Below are positions 1-11,533 of a stretch of DNA of 64,000 bases, piece after piece. The DNA is from Rhinopithecus roxellana (Eukaryota; Chordata; Mammalia; Primates; Cercopithecidae), in assembly GCF_007565055.1 (NCBI RefSeq), contig NC_044558.1, forward strand, positions 124,856,235 through 124,920,234, in the 5' to 3' direction. The notes beneath the pieces are model-generated. The model had not been told where the DNA came from and made no database searches. It was given only the letters and a program-made list of their open reading frames with translations. The translations under genes were made by a program, and so were the position numbers. Numbering within the stretch: position 1 is the stretch's first letter; each line of letters opens with the position of its first letter.

Positions 1-598
1 TGGTGTTGAGTCTGCATGTGCACAGAAGTCAAGAATTGAGGTTTGGGAACCTCTGCCTAGATTTCAGAAGAGGTATGGAAACACCTGGATGCCCAGGCAA
101 AAGTTTGCTGTGGCCAGGGGTGGGGACTGGGGGGTGGGGCGGGTAGGGTGGCTCATGGAGAACCTCTGCTAAGGCAGTGCAAAAGTAAAAAGTGGGGTTG
201 GAGCCCCTACACAGATGGGAACCCACCTCTGTATCAGTATGACCTGGATGTGAGAGCTGGAATCAAAGGAGGTCATTTTAGAGCTTTAAAATTTGACTGC
301 TCTGCTGGATTTTGGACTTGCATGGACCCTGAAACCCCTTTGTTTTTGATCAATTTCTCCCATATGGAATGGCTGTATTTACCCAATAACTGTACTGCCC
401 GTTGTATTTAGGAAGCAACGTGCTTGCTTTTGATTTTACAGACTCATAGGTAGAAGGGACTTGCCTTGTCTCAGAGGAGTCTTTGGACTGTGGACTTTTG
501 GGTTAATGCTGAAATGAGTTAAGACTTTGGGAGACTGTTGAGAAGGCATGATTGGTTTTGAAATGTGAGGACATGAGATTTGGAGGGGCTGGGGTGGA
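1..598 (+). mobile_element. MaLR (MST/THE1-type) internal region, 3' part
   Basis: The stretch reads like the non-coding internal part of a mammalian apparent LTR retrotransposon (ERVL-MaLR). Recognisable phrases are 'gacttttgggttaatgctg', 'gagttaagactttgggaga' and 'ggcatgattggtttt' near 500-560, which normally sit just before the 3' LTR of MST/THE1 elements. No coding capacity is expected or seen. Its 5' end lies outside the window. I am sure of the MaLR class and less sure of the subfamily. Confidence 0.8.
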
Positions 599-785
599 AT
601 TATGTGGTTTGACTGAATCCCCACCCAAATCTCGAACTGTATCTCCCAGGATTTCCATGTGTTATAGGAGGAACCCAGGGGGAGGTAATTGAATTATGGG
701 GGGCTGGTCTTTCACATGCTATCCCCATGCTATTCTCATGATAGTGAATAATTCTCATGAGATCTGACATCACCACCACTTGAGG
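599..785 (+). mobile_element. MaLR LTR (MST/THE1-type), 3'-truncated
   Basis: It follows the MaLR internal region directly and starts 'tatgtggtttgactg', matching the LTR start 'TGATATGGTTTGGCTG'. It continues with 'ccccacccaaatctcg', 'ggtaattgaattatggggg' and 'ctcatgagatctgac'. Only about half of a usual 350-400 bp LTR is present: it stops near 785 where antisense L1 sequence begins, so the 3' half including any poly(A) signal is gone. Confidence 0.8.
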
Positions 786-3560
786 CTCTGATTTCTATCC
801 TTTTTAAATTTGTTAAGGTGTGTTTCATGTCTCCGAATGTAGTCTATCTTGGTGAATCTTCCACATGAATTTGATAATGTGTATTCTGCTGTTGTTGGAT
901 GAAGTAGTCTAAAGCAATCAATTCTATTGACTTGATTGATGATATTGTTGAGTTCAACTGTGTCCTTATTAATTTTCTAACTGCTGCTCTATTTCTAATA
1001 GAAGGATGTTGAAGTCTCTAACTATCATAGTGTGTGTATTTACTTCTCCTTGCAATTCTATTCATTTTTTTCTTCTTGTATTTTGATGCTCTATTTTTAG
1101 GTACACATATATTAAGTGTTGTTATGCCTTCTTAGAGAATTGACCCCTTCTTCAGTATCCAATGCCCCTCTTTACCCCTGATAATTTTTCTTGCTTAATT
1201 AGCTATTTCCACTTTATTGTGATTAGTGTTAGCATGTTATGCATTACTTACTTTTACTGTATATGTGTGTTTATATATGAAGTAGGTTGTTGTAGACCAC
1301 ATATAGTTGAGTGTCATTTTTTATCCATGCTAAAAATCTCTATCTTTTGTTTGGTACATCTAGGCAATTGAAATTAAATGTGATGATTGACATAATTGGA
1401 TTAATATCTATCATATTTGTTACTGTTTTCTATTTTCTACCCTTAATGTTTGTTTCTATTTTTATCTTCTCTTTGTCTGCCTTTTGTTGTTTTAATTATG
1501 CATGTTATATACTTCCATTTTCTCTCTGTTTTAAGTATATTAGTTCATCTTTTTTATTTTTTACTTTTTATAGTAGTTGCCCTAGGGTTTGCAACAATAT
1601 ATTTACAACTGATCAAAGCTCATTTTCTAATAACACTATACCATGTCATAGTTTCATGTAGTAAAACAAAATAAAAACAATCCTAATTATAAACAAAAAT
1701 ACTTATAAAAACAAATAATCATAATTCTGTACTCCCATACCTTGTATCATTGCTGTCATTCATCTCACTATTATATATAAGCATACATAAGCATATATGT
1801 ACACTCATTTTTATTAGGGCCTCAAGAAGAGTTACTGATTTTTCAGTTTTTACTTGTTATGTTTTTACTTGTTAGGATGAAGTGGCTACTTCCAAGCTTC
1901 TTACACGCAGAATTAGAAATTGAACACAGTTGGCATTTTAATTACATCTGTTTGCATTATTTCATTGGTTTCTTTATGTTTGGACTTCTCCAGGGATTAC
2001 AGTTAAAGTTTTTAACTTTCCAAAATCTCCTTAGCCTCAATAATGTAAAATGTACATTCAGTAATATAGGGCAAGTTACCCCCTACTCTAAGCTTTAATG
2101 CTATAATTGACATATGTATTACCTTTTTGTTCCATACAATACCCTCAAAATGTTTAAATTTTTGCCTTAAAGTCATACTTATTTTAAATAAATTAAAAAG
2201 AAAATATAGTCTCTAATACTTTTCCACCTCTTTAAAATTTTTAGTTCTTATATATTTAATAAAGATCAAGATTTTGGTTTGGTCCTATTTTTGTCTATCC
2301 AAGAGAATTTTATATATATATGTGTGTGTGTGTGTGTATGTGTGTGTGTGTGTATACATATAGCAGTTCTGAAGTAGAAATATGCTAGTGATAATTCTCT
2401 TATTAAGAACTTTCTTGAGCGAGTTTTCTTTTATCTAGTCTTTGTTATGTCATTTTCATTTTGAATCATATTTTTGTTTGATACAAAATTCTACTGTGAT
2501 AGCTATTTGTTTTTTCTTTGTTTTTGAAGGTGTCATTCCCCTGTCTTCTGGACTGAAATGTTCCTGATGAGAAATCTGCTGTCATTCAAATATTTGTCAT
2601 CCTAAATATAATTAGATGAACTTTTCTGAATGCTTACAAGGTTCTCTTTAAATCTGATTTAAATTAATCAATTTAACTTTGTTTTCAAACTGTGATATGC
2701 TTATGAGTACCTTTCCTGTATTTGTTTGCTTGGAGTTTGCTCTACAGATGTTGAATCTGTAAATGTATATATTTTGTCATTTTTATAAATTGTCAGATAT
2801 TACTTATTCTGAAAACTCATTCCTTCTTTGTACCCCCTGTTTCCTGTTGGATTTTTATTATGCATATTTTATAACTTTTGATATTTTCCATGTGTCTCTA
2901 AGGCTTTATTCATTTTTTTCTATCTTTATTCTTCAAGTCATATAATTCTATTGATCTCTTTTTGAGTTTACTCAATCTTCTTCCACTGTCAATCTACTCT
3001 AAATCCCATCTAATACATATTTTTAATTTCAGATGTTGTTTTTTTAATTTTATATCTTTTGTGTGATCTTTTTTGGAATTTCTGTTTCTCTACTGAGAAT
3101 TTTTAAATCTACTATGAAAATATTATTTTAAAAGCTTCTTAACATCCTTATCTGAAAATCTAATATCTACATGTCTTAATATTGATATCCATTTGATTGC
3201 CTATTTTCTTGAATATGGGTCACATTTTCCTGTTTCTTTATATAACTTGAAATTATAAATTGTGTCCTGGACATTATAAATGAAACTCTGTAAAGATACT
3301 TTTCTATTGTTTTAGTAAGTTTCTTCAAATAATCTTTTAAAGTAGGTAATTGAATGTGTTGAACCAAAACTCCATACTTTGGTATCTTAGTTAAATCGTT
3401 TTGCCTCCGGTGGGCTTCTTGTAGTTATCTTTTTAAATGTATGCATAATTCAGAGGCCAGAGATTTAGGCTGAGTATTTACAAATGATTGAAATTGCCTT
3501 GCTAAGACTCTCTCCTCCCTGGGATTCATCCCTTACTTTTCATTTTCTGTGGTTGCCCAA
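786..3560 (-). mobile_element. Old LINE-1 (L1M-like) fragment, antisense
   Basis: Read on the minus strand this contains the decayed start of L1 ORF2 (around 800-1160, complement of the endonuclease-coding part) followed to the right by diverged ORF1 and 5' region sequence. AT-rich pyrimidine runs on the plus strand are typical of antisense L1M. No frame of useful length remains. The edges are approximate, especially the right one, where similarity fades around 3500. Confidence 0.6.
2311..2361. repeat. (TA)n/(TG)n dinucleotide microsatellite
   Basis: A short (TA)n run passes into a (TG)n run interrupted by one 'TATG', then ends 'TATACATATA'. It lies inside the old antisense L1. Alternating purine-pyrimidine DNA of this kind is length-variable. 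Confidence 0.95.
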
Positions 3561-4965
3561 AACTCTGCTTCTTCAATCTAACTATACTGTAGTTTTCTAT
3601 TATTTCTGAAATTTGAATTACATATGTCTTGATTGTAACTAAACAGCACTTACTGTGGCCTGCCCTTTGACTACAATCCACTTAAAAATAGAAAACATAC
3701 CTAATTCCATTCCCTTAATCTTGATTTCAAATTCCCTTCTTTATTTGTCTGCTTTTATTATCTTTCTAGTCCCTGTGGGTAGTTTTCAAAAATACTTTAT
3801 CCATAATTATTATTTATTATTTGTATGATACTTGACAAACTGGGAACTATTTTCAAATAAAACCTGCCAATTGTGGAAGTATAACTTTACAATTTGTAAT
3901 TAAACAAAAACACACTTTACATAATACAAAACATTTAAATACATGAGCATAGGCAGAGAAAATAGAAAACATGGTTGGAAAGGATTCATACCAATTTCAG
4001 GTTGGTGTTTACTTCTGGCACTGAGGAATGAATAATTTATTTTTTAGGGTCATAAGAGGAAATGCATCATTTATTTTAGGATATTAATATTGGGGGAAAG
4101 GCTAGGTGGGTTTACTTAAATTACAACTAATTATAAAGAAACAAGAAAGATATAAGATATTGTTACAGTATAGTACAGGAAACATACATTTGAAGCAGGA
4201 AAGCTCTTCCATTCCTAAATCAGGACCCAGCAAAAGAGATAATTTTCCCCAATTTAAAAGTGGCTTTCTGTTGAAAAAAATTCATCATAAAGTGTTCACC
4301 ACTAGAGTATTAAATAACCTGAGTTTAATCTTTTCTCTCCTGTAATCTCCTACTGCATTTTTCCAATGGCATCCAAACTGGAAGTCAGAAGAAGGGAACC
4401 TATTAAATCAGTACCTATAGATCAGCCTACCATGGGATAAAGCATGAAGAAATGTGTAGAAAGCAGATCTGAAGAGCAAAGAGATGGTATCTCACATCAT
4501 CCATTCCATTTATCCCTTAACATCCACTTTTGTACTTAATCTTACTAGAATATTATCTACTGGAAAGAGAAAATATTTCTAAAGTCTTATCCATCTATAT
4601 TATCATAGAGTAATGACAAATGACAACAGGAAACTAAATTGTTAGGCTACTTAATATAAGGTAGGAGGGGAAAATAAGATAAAATAACACAATTATGTAT
4701 AATAAAATATAGCACTATAGTCCCTCCCTGTGGCAAGTTTTGAGGACTAAGTTGGTAATCATGGTTCCTTCTTCAACTATACATTTGTTGTTAACTTTAC
4801 CTTTTGCTAGCACCTTGGCTAGATTGGCTAGACTTTACTTAGTGGATTAAAAAGATCTTCATTCTAGCAGGATCTAAGTTCTTATTGGTTTTGTGTTTAT
4901 TCAGTTTCCATAACATTTGATTGATTAGAATTGTTGTACAGGAAGGTATAAGAGGCTCTCCAGTG
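3561..4965. other. AT-rich stretch, nothing recognised
   Basis: No gene, RNA or repeat family could be recognised on either strand. Short open frames, such as a 79-codon one at 4106-4345, show no domain, no hydrophobic or signal pattern and no splice context, and look like chance. Confidence 0.6.
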
Positions 4966-5242
4966 GGCCGGTCACGGTGGCTCACTCCTGTAATCCCAGC
5001 ACTTTGGGAGGCCAAGGCAGGCAGATCACGAGGTCAGAAGATCGAGACCCTGGCTAACAAGGTAAAACCCCATTTCTACTAAAAATACAAAAAATTAGCT
5101 GGGCATGGTGGCACATGTCTGTAGTCCCAGTTACTCAGGAGGCTGAGGGCAGGAGAATCTTGAACCTGGGAGGCGCAGGTTGCAGTGAGCCGAGATCGCA
5201 CCACTGCACTCCAGCCTGAGCAACAGAGAGAGACTCTGTCTC

Positions 5243-5271
<29 letters not shown>
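4966..5271 (+). mobile_element. Alu (S-like), full length
   Basis: A complete dimeric Alu: 'ggccggtcacggtggctcac' at the start, the mid A-rich linker 'aaaaatacaaaaaattagc', right monomer ending 'gactctgtctc', and a 29-A tail (5243-5271). Possible target-site duplications flank it: 'aagaggctctccagtg' on the left and 'aaaaggagccccagtg' after the tail, matching at 12 of 16 positions. Many CpG sites have decayed. The GAGCCGAGATCGCACC right arm is of ordinary Alu type, unlike the younger copies in this window. Confidence 0.95.
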
Positions 5272-5273
<2 letters not shown>

Positions 5274-7884
5274 AGCCCCAGTGAACCCTGTTTATCCAAA
5301 GATATTTCTACTCCTCCCTATTGTGTTGAGACATCCCAATTTCTCCATGGTAATTTTAACAGTCTCCTAAGCAAATATAGTAATTGTTTTTCTACATTTT
5401 GTTTCATTGGCAAGATGAGCTTAACATGGCCATCAGTCAGTCTCACCTTCCAGTTTACAATCAACCATAACAATGTTTCCCGATGAAAGCATTCATCCTT
5501 GGATGCTAGGGGATCTGAACGCATTGAGATAAAAATCACGAAAATGCAAATAACAAGGCCTCCTCCATCCTATTTCCTTATTGCTGGATCAGCTCACCCT
5601 GGTTATAAAAAAGTTAAAAAGAAACTCAGTTCTGAATTTTTGGGTCTCATTACTGCAAGGTGGATCCCTAGAAGGATCTAGTTATTTTTTATTTGATTTT
5701 TTTCTTGTAGGAAATTATATAAGTAGACTGGATTGCATGTATATTGAGTTTGAATAGGGATATCTAGATAGAAAAGTATAGCATATAGTAAAATATGTAA
5801 CTGAAGCTCTCAAGACTAGACAGATTGAAGTACAGACCTATAATTTTTCTACAAGGATTAAAATAATCAGAGAAAATCAGATATCTCAATAAAATTAAAT
5901 TAAATAAATGTAAAGTTGACCAAAGGGACTTGTAACATAATCACATTTAAGTTTTAGGGGAAGGGAAAAGAGCTAACAAAATAGGCAGTGGAGTAATCTC
6001 AAAGATGGAAGAATCAAGAGGATGGAGTGTAAAGCCAAACGGAAAAACAGGATTATCACTGAGGATGTGATCATGTGATATACTGTAGAAAAAAAGACAT
6101 GAGATATCCTTGGGCTTGTTCTTTTGAAAGTTCATTCAGGATCTTGACAAAAGAGGTTTTGCTACATATCTCACCTCAACAGAAAACCTCTAGGTTTTAA
6201 TAAAAAGTGTATATGGTAAGGCATTAAGTGAAACAATGGGAATAGTAAAAATAATGTTCTTTTAAAACTCGAGTAGTTAAAAAGAGTTGATTTTAAGAAT
6301 ATTATTTTTCTAAGGTGAATGAAGTTTTGTACCATCCAAATTGAAACGGCCAACTGATAGCTGAGAAGAAACAATTAAAAACATTAATACAGTAAATAAG
6401 TCTTGATATATTCTAATGAATTTTCAAGACATCATTGATGAAGAGGACATGTTGGAAAAGTGTCAAAACAAAACAAAGAATGTTTTGTATGATAAGCACA
6501 AGAAGCACATTAATTTCAGACTGTAATTTGTAATAATCAATATTTGAAAATACATGTCTAAGGAAAAATAATAAATATATGTCTAATCCATGCATAATTC
6601 AAATAAGAAAATAAATTAATGTTTTCTAACATTAAAGGAGTGAGAAAGCTTACACATTTTTAATATTATTATTTTTGTGGTGACGCAGAATTCTTTGAGC
6701 AACCATTTATGTTTGGAGAAAGTCTCATAATGTAAGTTCTTCTTTTCTAATGGGAAAGTTGATATTTATTCTCCACTTTTCCCTTTTTTCTGGAGACTGG
6801 AAACGTGATTTTAAAACTGCCAAGCAAATAGAGTCGGTGATATTTTAATTAAGAAATAAGCAATGTGAAAAATAAAGCACTGAAAAGGATCAATCTTTAG
6901 ATGATGTAACACCGGAGGCCTTTTACAGGCAGCAGTTGCAAAGCTTCTGGACACGTTGATGTATTGTATTCTGTGTAAACAACAGTTGTGTGTTCACTAA
7001 ATCAGCTTTTGAATCTGAACTCCTGACTCTATCAGAGATTTCTGGGATACCCTTCAACAAATTATCTGTATTCTTAAACTAACCAGAGTGTATAGTGTTG
7101 TGGCAACTATTAAAACTGATATAGTGTTTGGTGCCACACGGGCAACAGAAAATGGAAATCTTTCAGTAAGGTAGCTAATAGTACAAAAAGATGTTACTCA
7201 AGCAGCCCACCGTGTTTAGAGGCAGAATGGTAATACAATTAGTGCATTTCATCAAGAATCATAAAACTTCCAGTGAAGGCAAAGCTTTGAGGCATCCAGT
7301 AGCCATTGACACCAAACAGTATGATGAGCATGAAGAATTGAAAGAAGGTGGAATGCCTTGTGGCTTCTAATTACACTGTGAAGTTACATAAATTTCAAAA
7401 TCCTTGGCTCAGTATATGTTAAGAGATCTGGGAGAAAAAAATCTGTTACTTCTTATAGGTTAAGATAACATAAAATTTGATTCAATGGGTTTCTAATTTA
7501 TGACAATTTTTGTTGGGAATTTTTTTCTAATATGAAAATTAGAACATGAGTTTGAAAATACAGAGTACTATATTGTAAGGGAAAACTACTGGATGCTTTT
7601 GATGGCTCAAAGAACCTAAAAAACACCCTGATGTTTTATTAAACAGCTCGTGTGGTATAGTGGGAAGAGATAAAGTTGGAAACTGTATTACATTGATTTA
7701 TATGAGTAACGAAACATAAAATATTGTGATAAGAAGTGTCAAATTGAAGTCCATGAAGTCTTCTTTATAGAAAATCCAAAGTTTTCACACATTCTGAGTA
7801 AATCAAGACATTAATGCAATATTTAGGACTTGATCAATTTTGGAGACATCCTCATGACACCCAGAGGCATCTTGGAATTAAGAG
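5272..7884. other. AT-rich stretch, nothing firmly recognised
   Basis: No gene or repeat family could be named. The part at about 5290-5690 is less AT-rich than its surroundings and has a 73-codon minus-strand frame (5318-5539) plus an overlapping plus-strand frame. It may be a decayed LTR or other repeat, but I could not match it to anything. 6600-7800 also lacks recognisable elements. Confidence 0.5.
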
Positions 7885-8085
7885 CTTAGTTAAGGGGAAC
7901 AGACACACTAGTTCAAATTTTAAGTCTCCCACTCACTACTTGCATTTTCTAGGACAATTTTTTAAAATTTTCTATACCTCCATTTTCTTATTGGTAACTG
8001 CAAAGAAAAAGTACTATCTACCTGCTAGAGTGATATTGTAAGCATTAAATGAGATAATAATTGCAAAGTCTTAGAACAGAGTGTG
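7885..8085 (+). mobile_element. MIR SINE
   Basis: Ancient tRNA-derived MIR in sense orientation. 'acactagttcaaattttaa' corresponds to 'ctgggttcaaatcctgg', then 'cactcactacttgcattttc', 'cctccattttcttattgg' and 'gtaagcattaaatgagata' follow in the order of the MIR core and 3' part, ending 'cttagaacagagtg'. Diverged, as expected for a pre-placental-radiation element. Confidence 0.8.
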
Positions 8086-8779
8086 AAATAATGTGTGTGT
8101 TAAAATTAAAAGATATGTTTGGCCAGTCTAGAATTCAAATAGACTTTGAAAAATTACAATAACTTATTGCAAATGAAGTTGCTTGTTAAATTCAGCATTT
8201 CATTTGCTGTGCGAGTTTGGCCAATTTACTGGAGGAAATAAGAGAAAGAAAAGCCTTTGGTACCTATTACTTCATTCTTCAGCTGTCAAATGCTTTGTCT
8301 CCTGTATTTCAAAAACCAGGAAAACTAAAGGAGCCATTGTCATTACTTGGCAAATGCAGCAATACATTTTCATTACCTGAACTTAAGGTCAGTATCATTT
8401 TTATTTATATTTCATAGATACTGATATCTTTTCATGTAACAGGATAAAAACTCATCCATTATCTTGATGCTAAGATAATAATAGTGCTGTCTTACTGCAG
8501 AATAGGTGTCCTGTATTTCTTGCAAAAATCAGATTACTGTAGGTAGGTGAGAGAGAACTTGGTTAAAATAATACATGTTACCTTAAGTACATTACAATGT
8601 AAAAAATGCATTTTCCATTCTTGTTTTAATTATAACAGATATAACTGATTTTTTGTGCATTTATTCTGCTTTGTTAATTTAATCTATCAGATGGTCTCTG
8701 CCTTTTAATGCTATAAATTAACTCAGTTATATTGTTGTCAAAATTGAAATAATTTGTATGCTTAAGATATTTTTGTATT

Positions 8780-9062
8780 GGCCGGGCGTGGTGGCTCAAG
8801 CCTGTAATCCCAGCACTTTGGGAGGCCAAAACGGGCGGATCACAAGGTCAGGAGATCGAGACCTTCCTGGCTAACCCGGTGAAACCCCGTCTCTACTAAA
8901 AAATACAAAAAAACTAGCCGGGCGACGTAGCGGGCGCCTGTAGTCCCAGCTACTCGGGAGGCTGAGGCAGGAGAATGGCGTAAACCCGGGAGACGGAGCT
9001 TGCAGTGAGCTGAGATCCGGCCACTGCACTCCAGCCTGGGCGACAGAGCGAGACTCCGTCTC

Positions 9063-9077
<15 letters not shown>
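8780..9077 (+). mobile_element. AluY of Old World monkey type, full length
   Basis: Full dimeric Alu with the variants 'ggctcaagcctg', 'aaactagccgggcga', 'aatggcgtaaacccggg' and 'gagctgagatccggccactg', which together mark cercopithecoid AluY lineages and not human AluY. The A-tail (about 9063-9077) runs into (AT)n. Flanks give an approximate duplication: 'atatttttgtatt' before 8780 and 'atatatttgtatttt' after the tail. An open frame on the minus strand through this copy (8840-9064) is the usual Alu by-product. Confidence 0.95.
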
Positions 9078-9099
<22 letters not shown>

Positions 9100-9101
9100 T
9101 T
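9077..9101. repeat. (AT)n microsatellite at the Alu tail
   Basis: A pure (AT)n run begins within the A-tail of the preceding Alu. Alu tails commonly seed such microsatellites. Likely polymorphic in length. Confidence 0.9.
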
Positions 9102-10735
9102 TGTATTTTATAATTTATAACATCCTATATTTTTAATCTTTACTCCAGTTTAATTATTTTTCCTTTGTTCATCATTTGTTTTAGCCTGTGTTTTGAAAAG
9201 CACTGAGCATATTGTTCAGGTAACACATTAGCGTATTGTTGCAAAGAGCAGATCCTACACTTCCTCCTCTCTCACAATGAAGCTGACACTCTTTATTGAA
9301 TACTCCTGCTAGATCTGCAACTTATTTGATGGTTCTCTCTAGAAATTGATGCTATTTCCTCACTCCCGCTACCTCCATTGGAATAAATTCTCTATGATCT
9401 CTATTGATTCAATAAAAATCTATAGGAAGTTTATATAATTAATGAAATTTACAACCATGCTTTCAGTTCAAAGGATTTGGTGTTTTTAGCGTTTATGATA
9501 GGATAAGACTTCTGCCTCATAAGATGGGAGGTGCTCCAAAAGTAGGAGAGAGATTCAGAGGTTCTGTTGCTGGATGACTAAAAAATTGGCAAATATCTTT
9601 CAGTGTCCCCTTTTTGGCTGTACATTATCATAAAAACGGAGGGGGGCCAAAAAAACTTACAACTTTATGACTTATATTAAAAAATATATGTAACTCTTTT
9701 CCCCAAAGAAAAATCCTATGTCTCTTCAATCTTTGCATATCAAATTCTGAGCTCCCTAAGTGACATACTTTCCTCTTGCTCTTTTGTGATTTTCCATAGA
9801 TATTCTGTAATCCATGGACTAAATGTTAAAGTGAACGAAAGCCAATACATTCCTGTATAAAATTGTGTAGGAGAAGAAAATTAAGAAATAATAAAAATAC
9901 ATGATTTTCATCTCATAGCAAGTGAAGACATGCCAGTTAATGATATATATCCAATTCTACAATTAATACTGATTCTATCATTATTTACAAAGGATCAGAA
10001 ATAATTTGTGTTAATTTCCTCAGTGGTCACAAAAGGAGATTCTAGATTCTGAAAACTAGAGAAAAACAAATTGTAATATACCTTCAGAAATTTTTGAAGT
10101 TACTACAAAAGAATAAAAATTTATTTTAAAATTTCACTTTATTACTTGAAGAAGAGGAAAAATAAAGCAAAATGTCAAGGAAAGGCAAGGAAATATAAAA
10201 GTCATAAGAATAAGTGTATTAGTATAATAACATAAAAGGGCTAGATTTCTGAGTCATTAGAAAAATTAAGGATATTCATGCTAGTTTGGAAAAGCACATA
10301 ATATATATTCTCTTGGGAACAATGCATAAAATACTTTTTCAATACATCTCAAAGAAAAACAAAGATGCCTACTTATTAATATTAAAGTCATAACAATAAA
10401 ATTTAATATAAAACATTTTAGATGGGGCAAAATGTTCATCTTATATTGATAAAATGTAAACCCTTAAAGACATAACAGGTATAAATCTCAATATTTTTAT
10501 TTTAAGCAAAATATTTGGTAATGTCCGTACTGAACCAACTGTTTTCAGGGACCTTTCAGATCCTCCTATCCCTCCACTGATCTTATTTTCACTGTTAGCA
10601 TTCTTTAGAAGCTCAACTTGCTGCAGAATGGTATTGGTTTAGTATTCTACCAAAATTTATAGTTTCCATACATTTTTTATTCTTCTAGCCAGTTTATTTC
10701 AAATTTACATATCTCTTAATAGCCTCATGTACTTT
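9102..10735. other. AT-rich stretch, nothing recognised
   Basis: No gene, RNA or repeat family was recognised. Small parts such as 10140-10500 could be very old LINE sequence but lack diagnostic phrases. Confidence 0.5.
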
Positions 10736-11533
10736 TGAGGCAGGATATTTCCTTGACCCCTTCACAGAACTCACAATGGGGTACCTCATCTATTCAGCTC
10801 ACTGCTCTCAACTCCCTGAGAGAGGGAGCGCACAGGTGAACCAGGTGGGAACTGGAGTGCAGGAGCGCTGGAACCAGCCAGATGCTTCGCCAGCAGGAGG
10901 AAACTCCATGTAGACTCTGTGGCACCATCTTGTAGGGGGTGCCCAGGACCCCAGAAGCCCTAGAGGGAGAGTTACAGTGCTCTTTTAGCTCTGCCTTCCA
11001 TGGACACCTTAAATGTTAAAAGCTCAGTGGGCCCTTTTGTATCGGCACTCGTGGCTCCTGAGCTCTTGTTGGGCATCCATGAAAAACGAGGTTGCATGAA
11101 TGAACTGAAGAATGGTAGATGCGGGAGATTTTATTGCTGACGAAAGTGGCTCTCAGTGGAAATGGGGACTAAAAAGGAGATGGGACAGGAAGGTAATCTC
11201 CCCCTGAAGTCCGCCCACCTCTGGCCGAATTCCTCTCTGAGGTTGCCAACAAGCTGTTACTCTGAAGTCAAGCAGCTTCTCTCTGAGCTCCAGCTGTAGT
11301 CTCTGACATACAGCTGCTTCTCCTCTCTGCTGGCTGAGTCTGAGGTCTTCATTATCCACAAGATGGGGCAAGGCGGGCCATGGGTTGTTTAGGAAAAGGC
11401 AGCATTTGACTGGGAAAACAGATATAGAAATGGTCACTTTGGGCTAGGGTCTAAGGCTTTTCAGCTTGAGGGTGGCACTTTTCCAGGGACTCGCCCCCGT
11501 CTGCCAAGAATTTCTCTGCCCCTGTCCCTATCA
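10736..11533 (-). mobile_element. Solo LTR of an ERV1-like endogenous retrovirus
   Basis: On the minus strand this block starts 'TGATAGGGACAGGGGC' and ends 'ATATCCTGCCTCA', so it has the TG...CA termini of an LTR and is about 798 bp long. It is much richer in G+C than its surroundings. A poly(A) signal AATAAA lies on the minus strand at 11134-11129, about 400 bp from the start. Identical 4-bp CTTT duplications flank it (10732-10735 and 11534-11537). A 4-bp duplication is typical of the gamma-like ERV1 class. No internal retroviral sequence adjoins either side, so it is a solo LTR left by LTR-LTR recombination. I cannot name the family. A 94-codon frame at 11153-11437 falls inside the LTR and is not a gene. 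Confidence 0.7.

Noticed and set aside
5185..5370. 61-codon frame with a lysine run near an Alu tail
   Set aside because: The lysines are the Alu poly(A) read as AAA codons.
11153..11437. 94-codon minus-strand frame
   Set aside because: It lies wholly inside the solo LTR and shows no protein domain.
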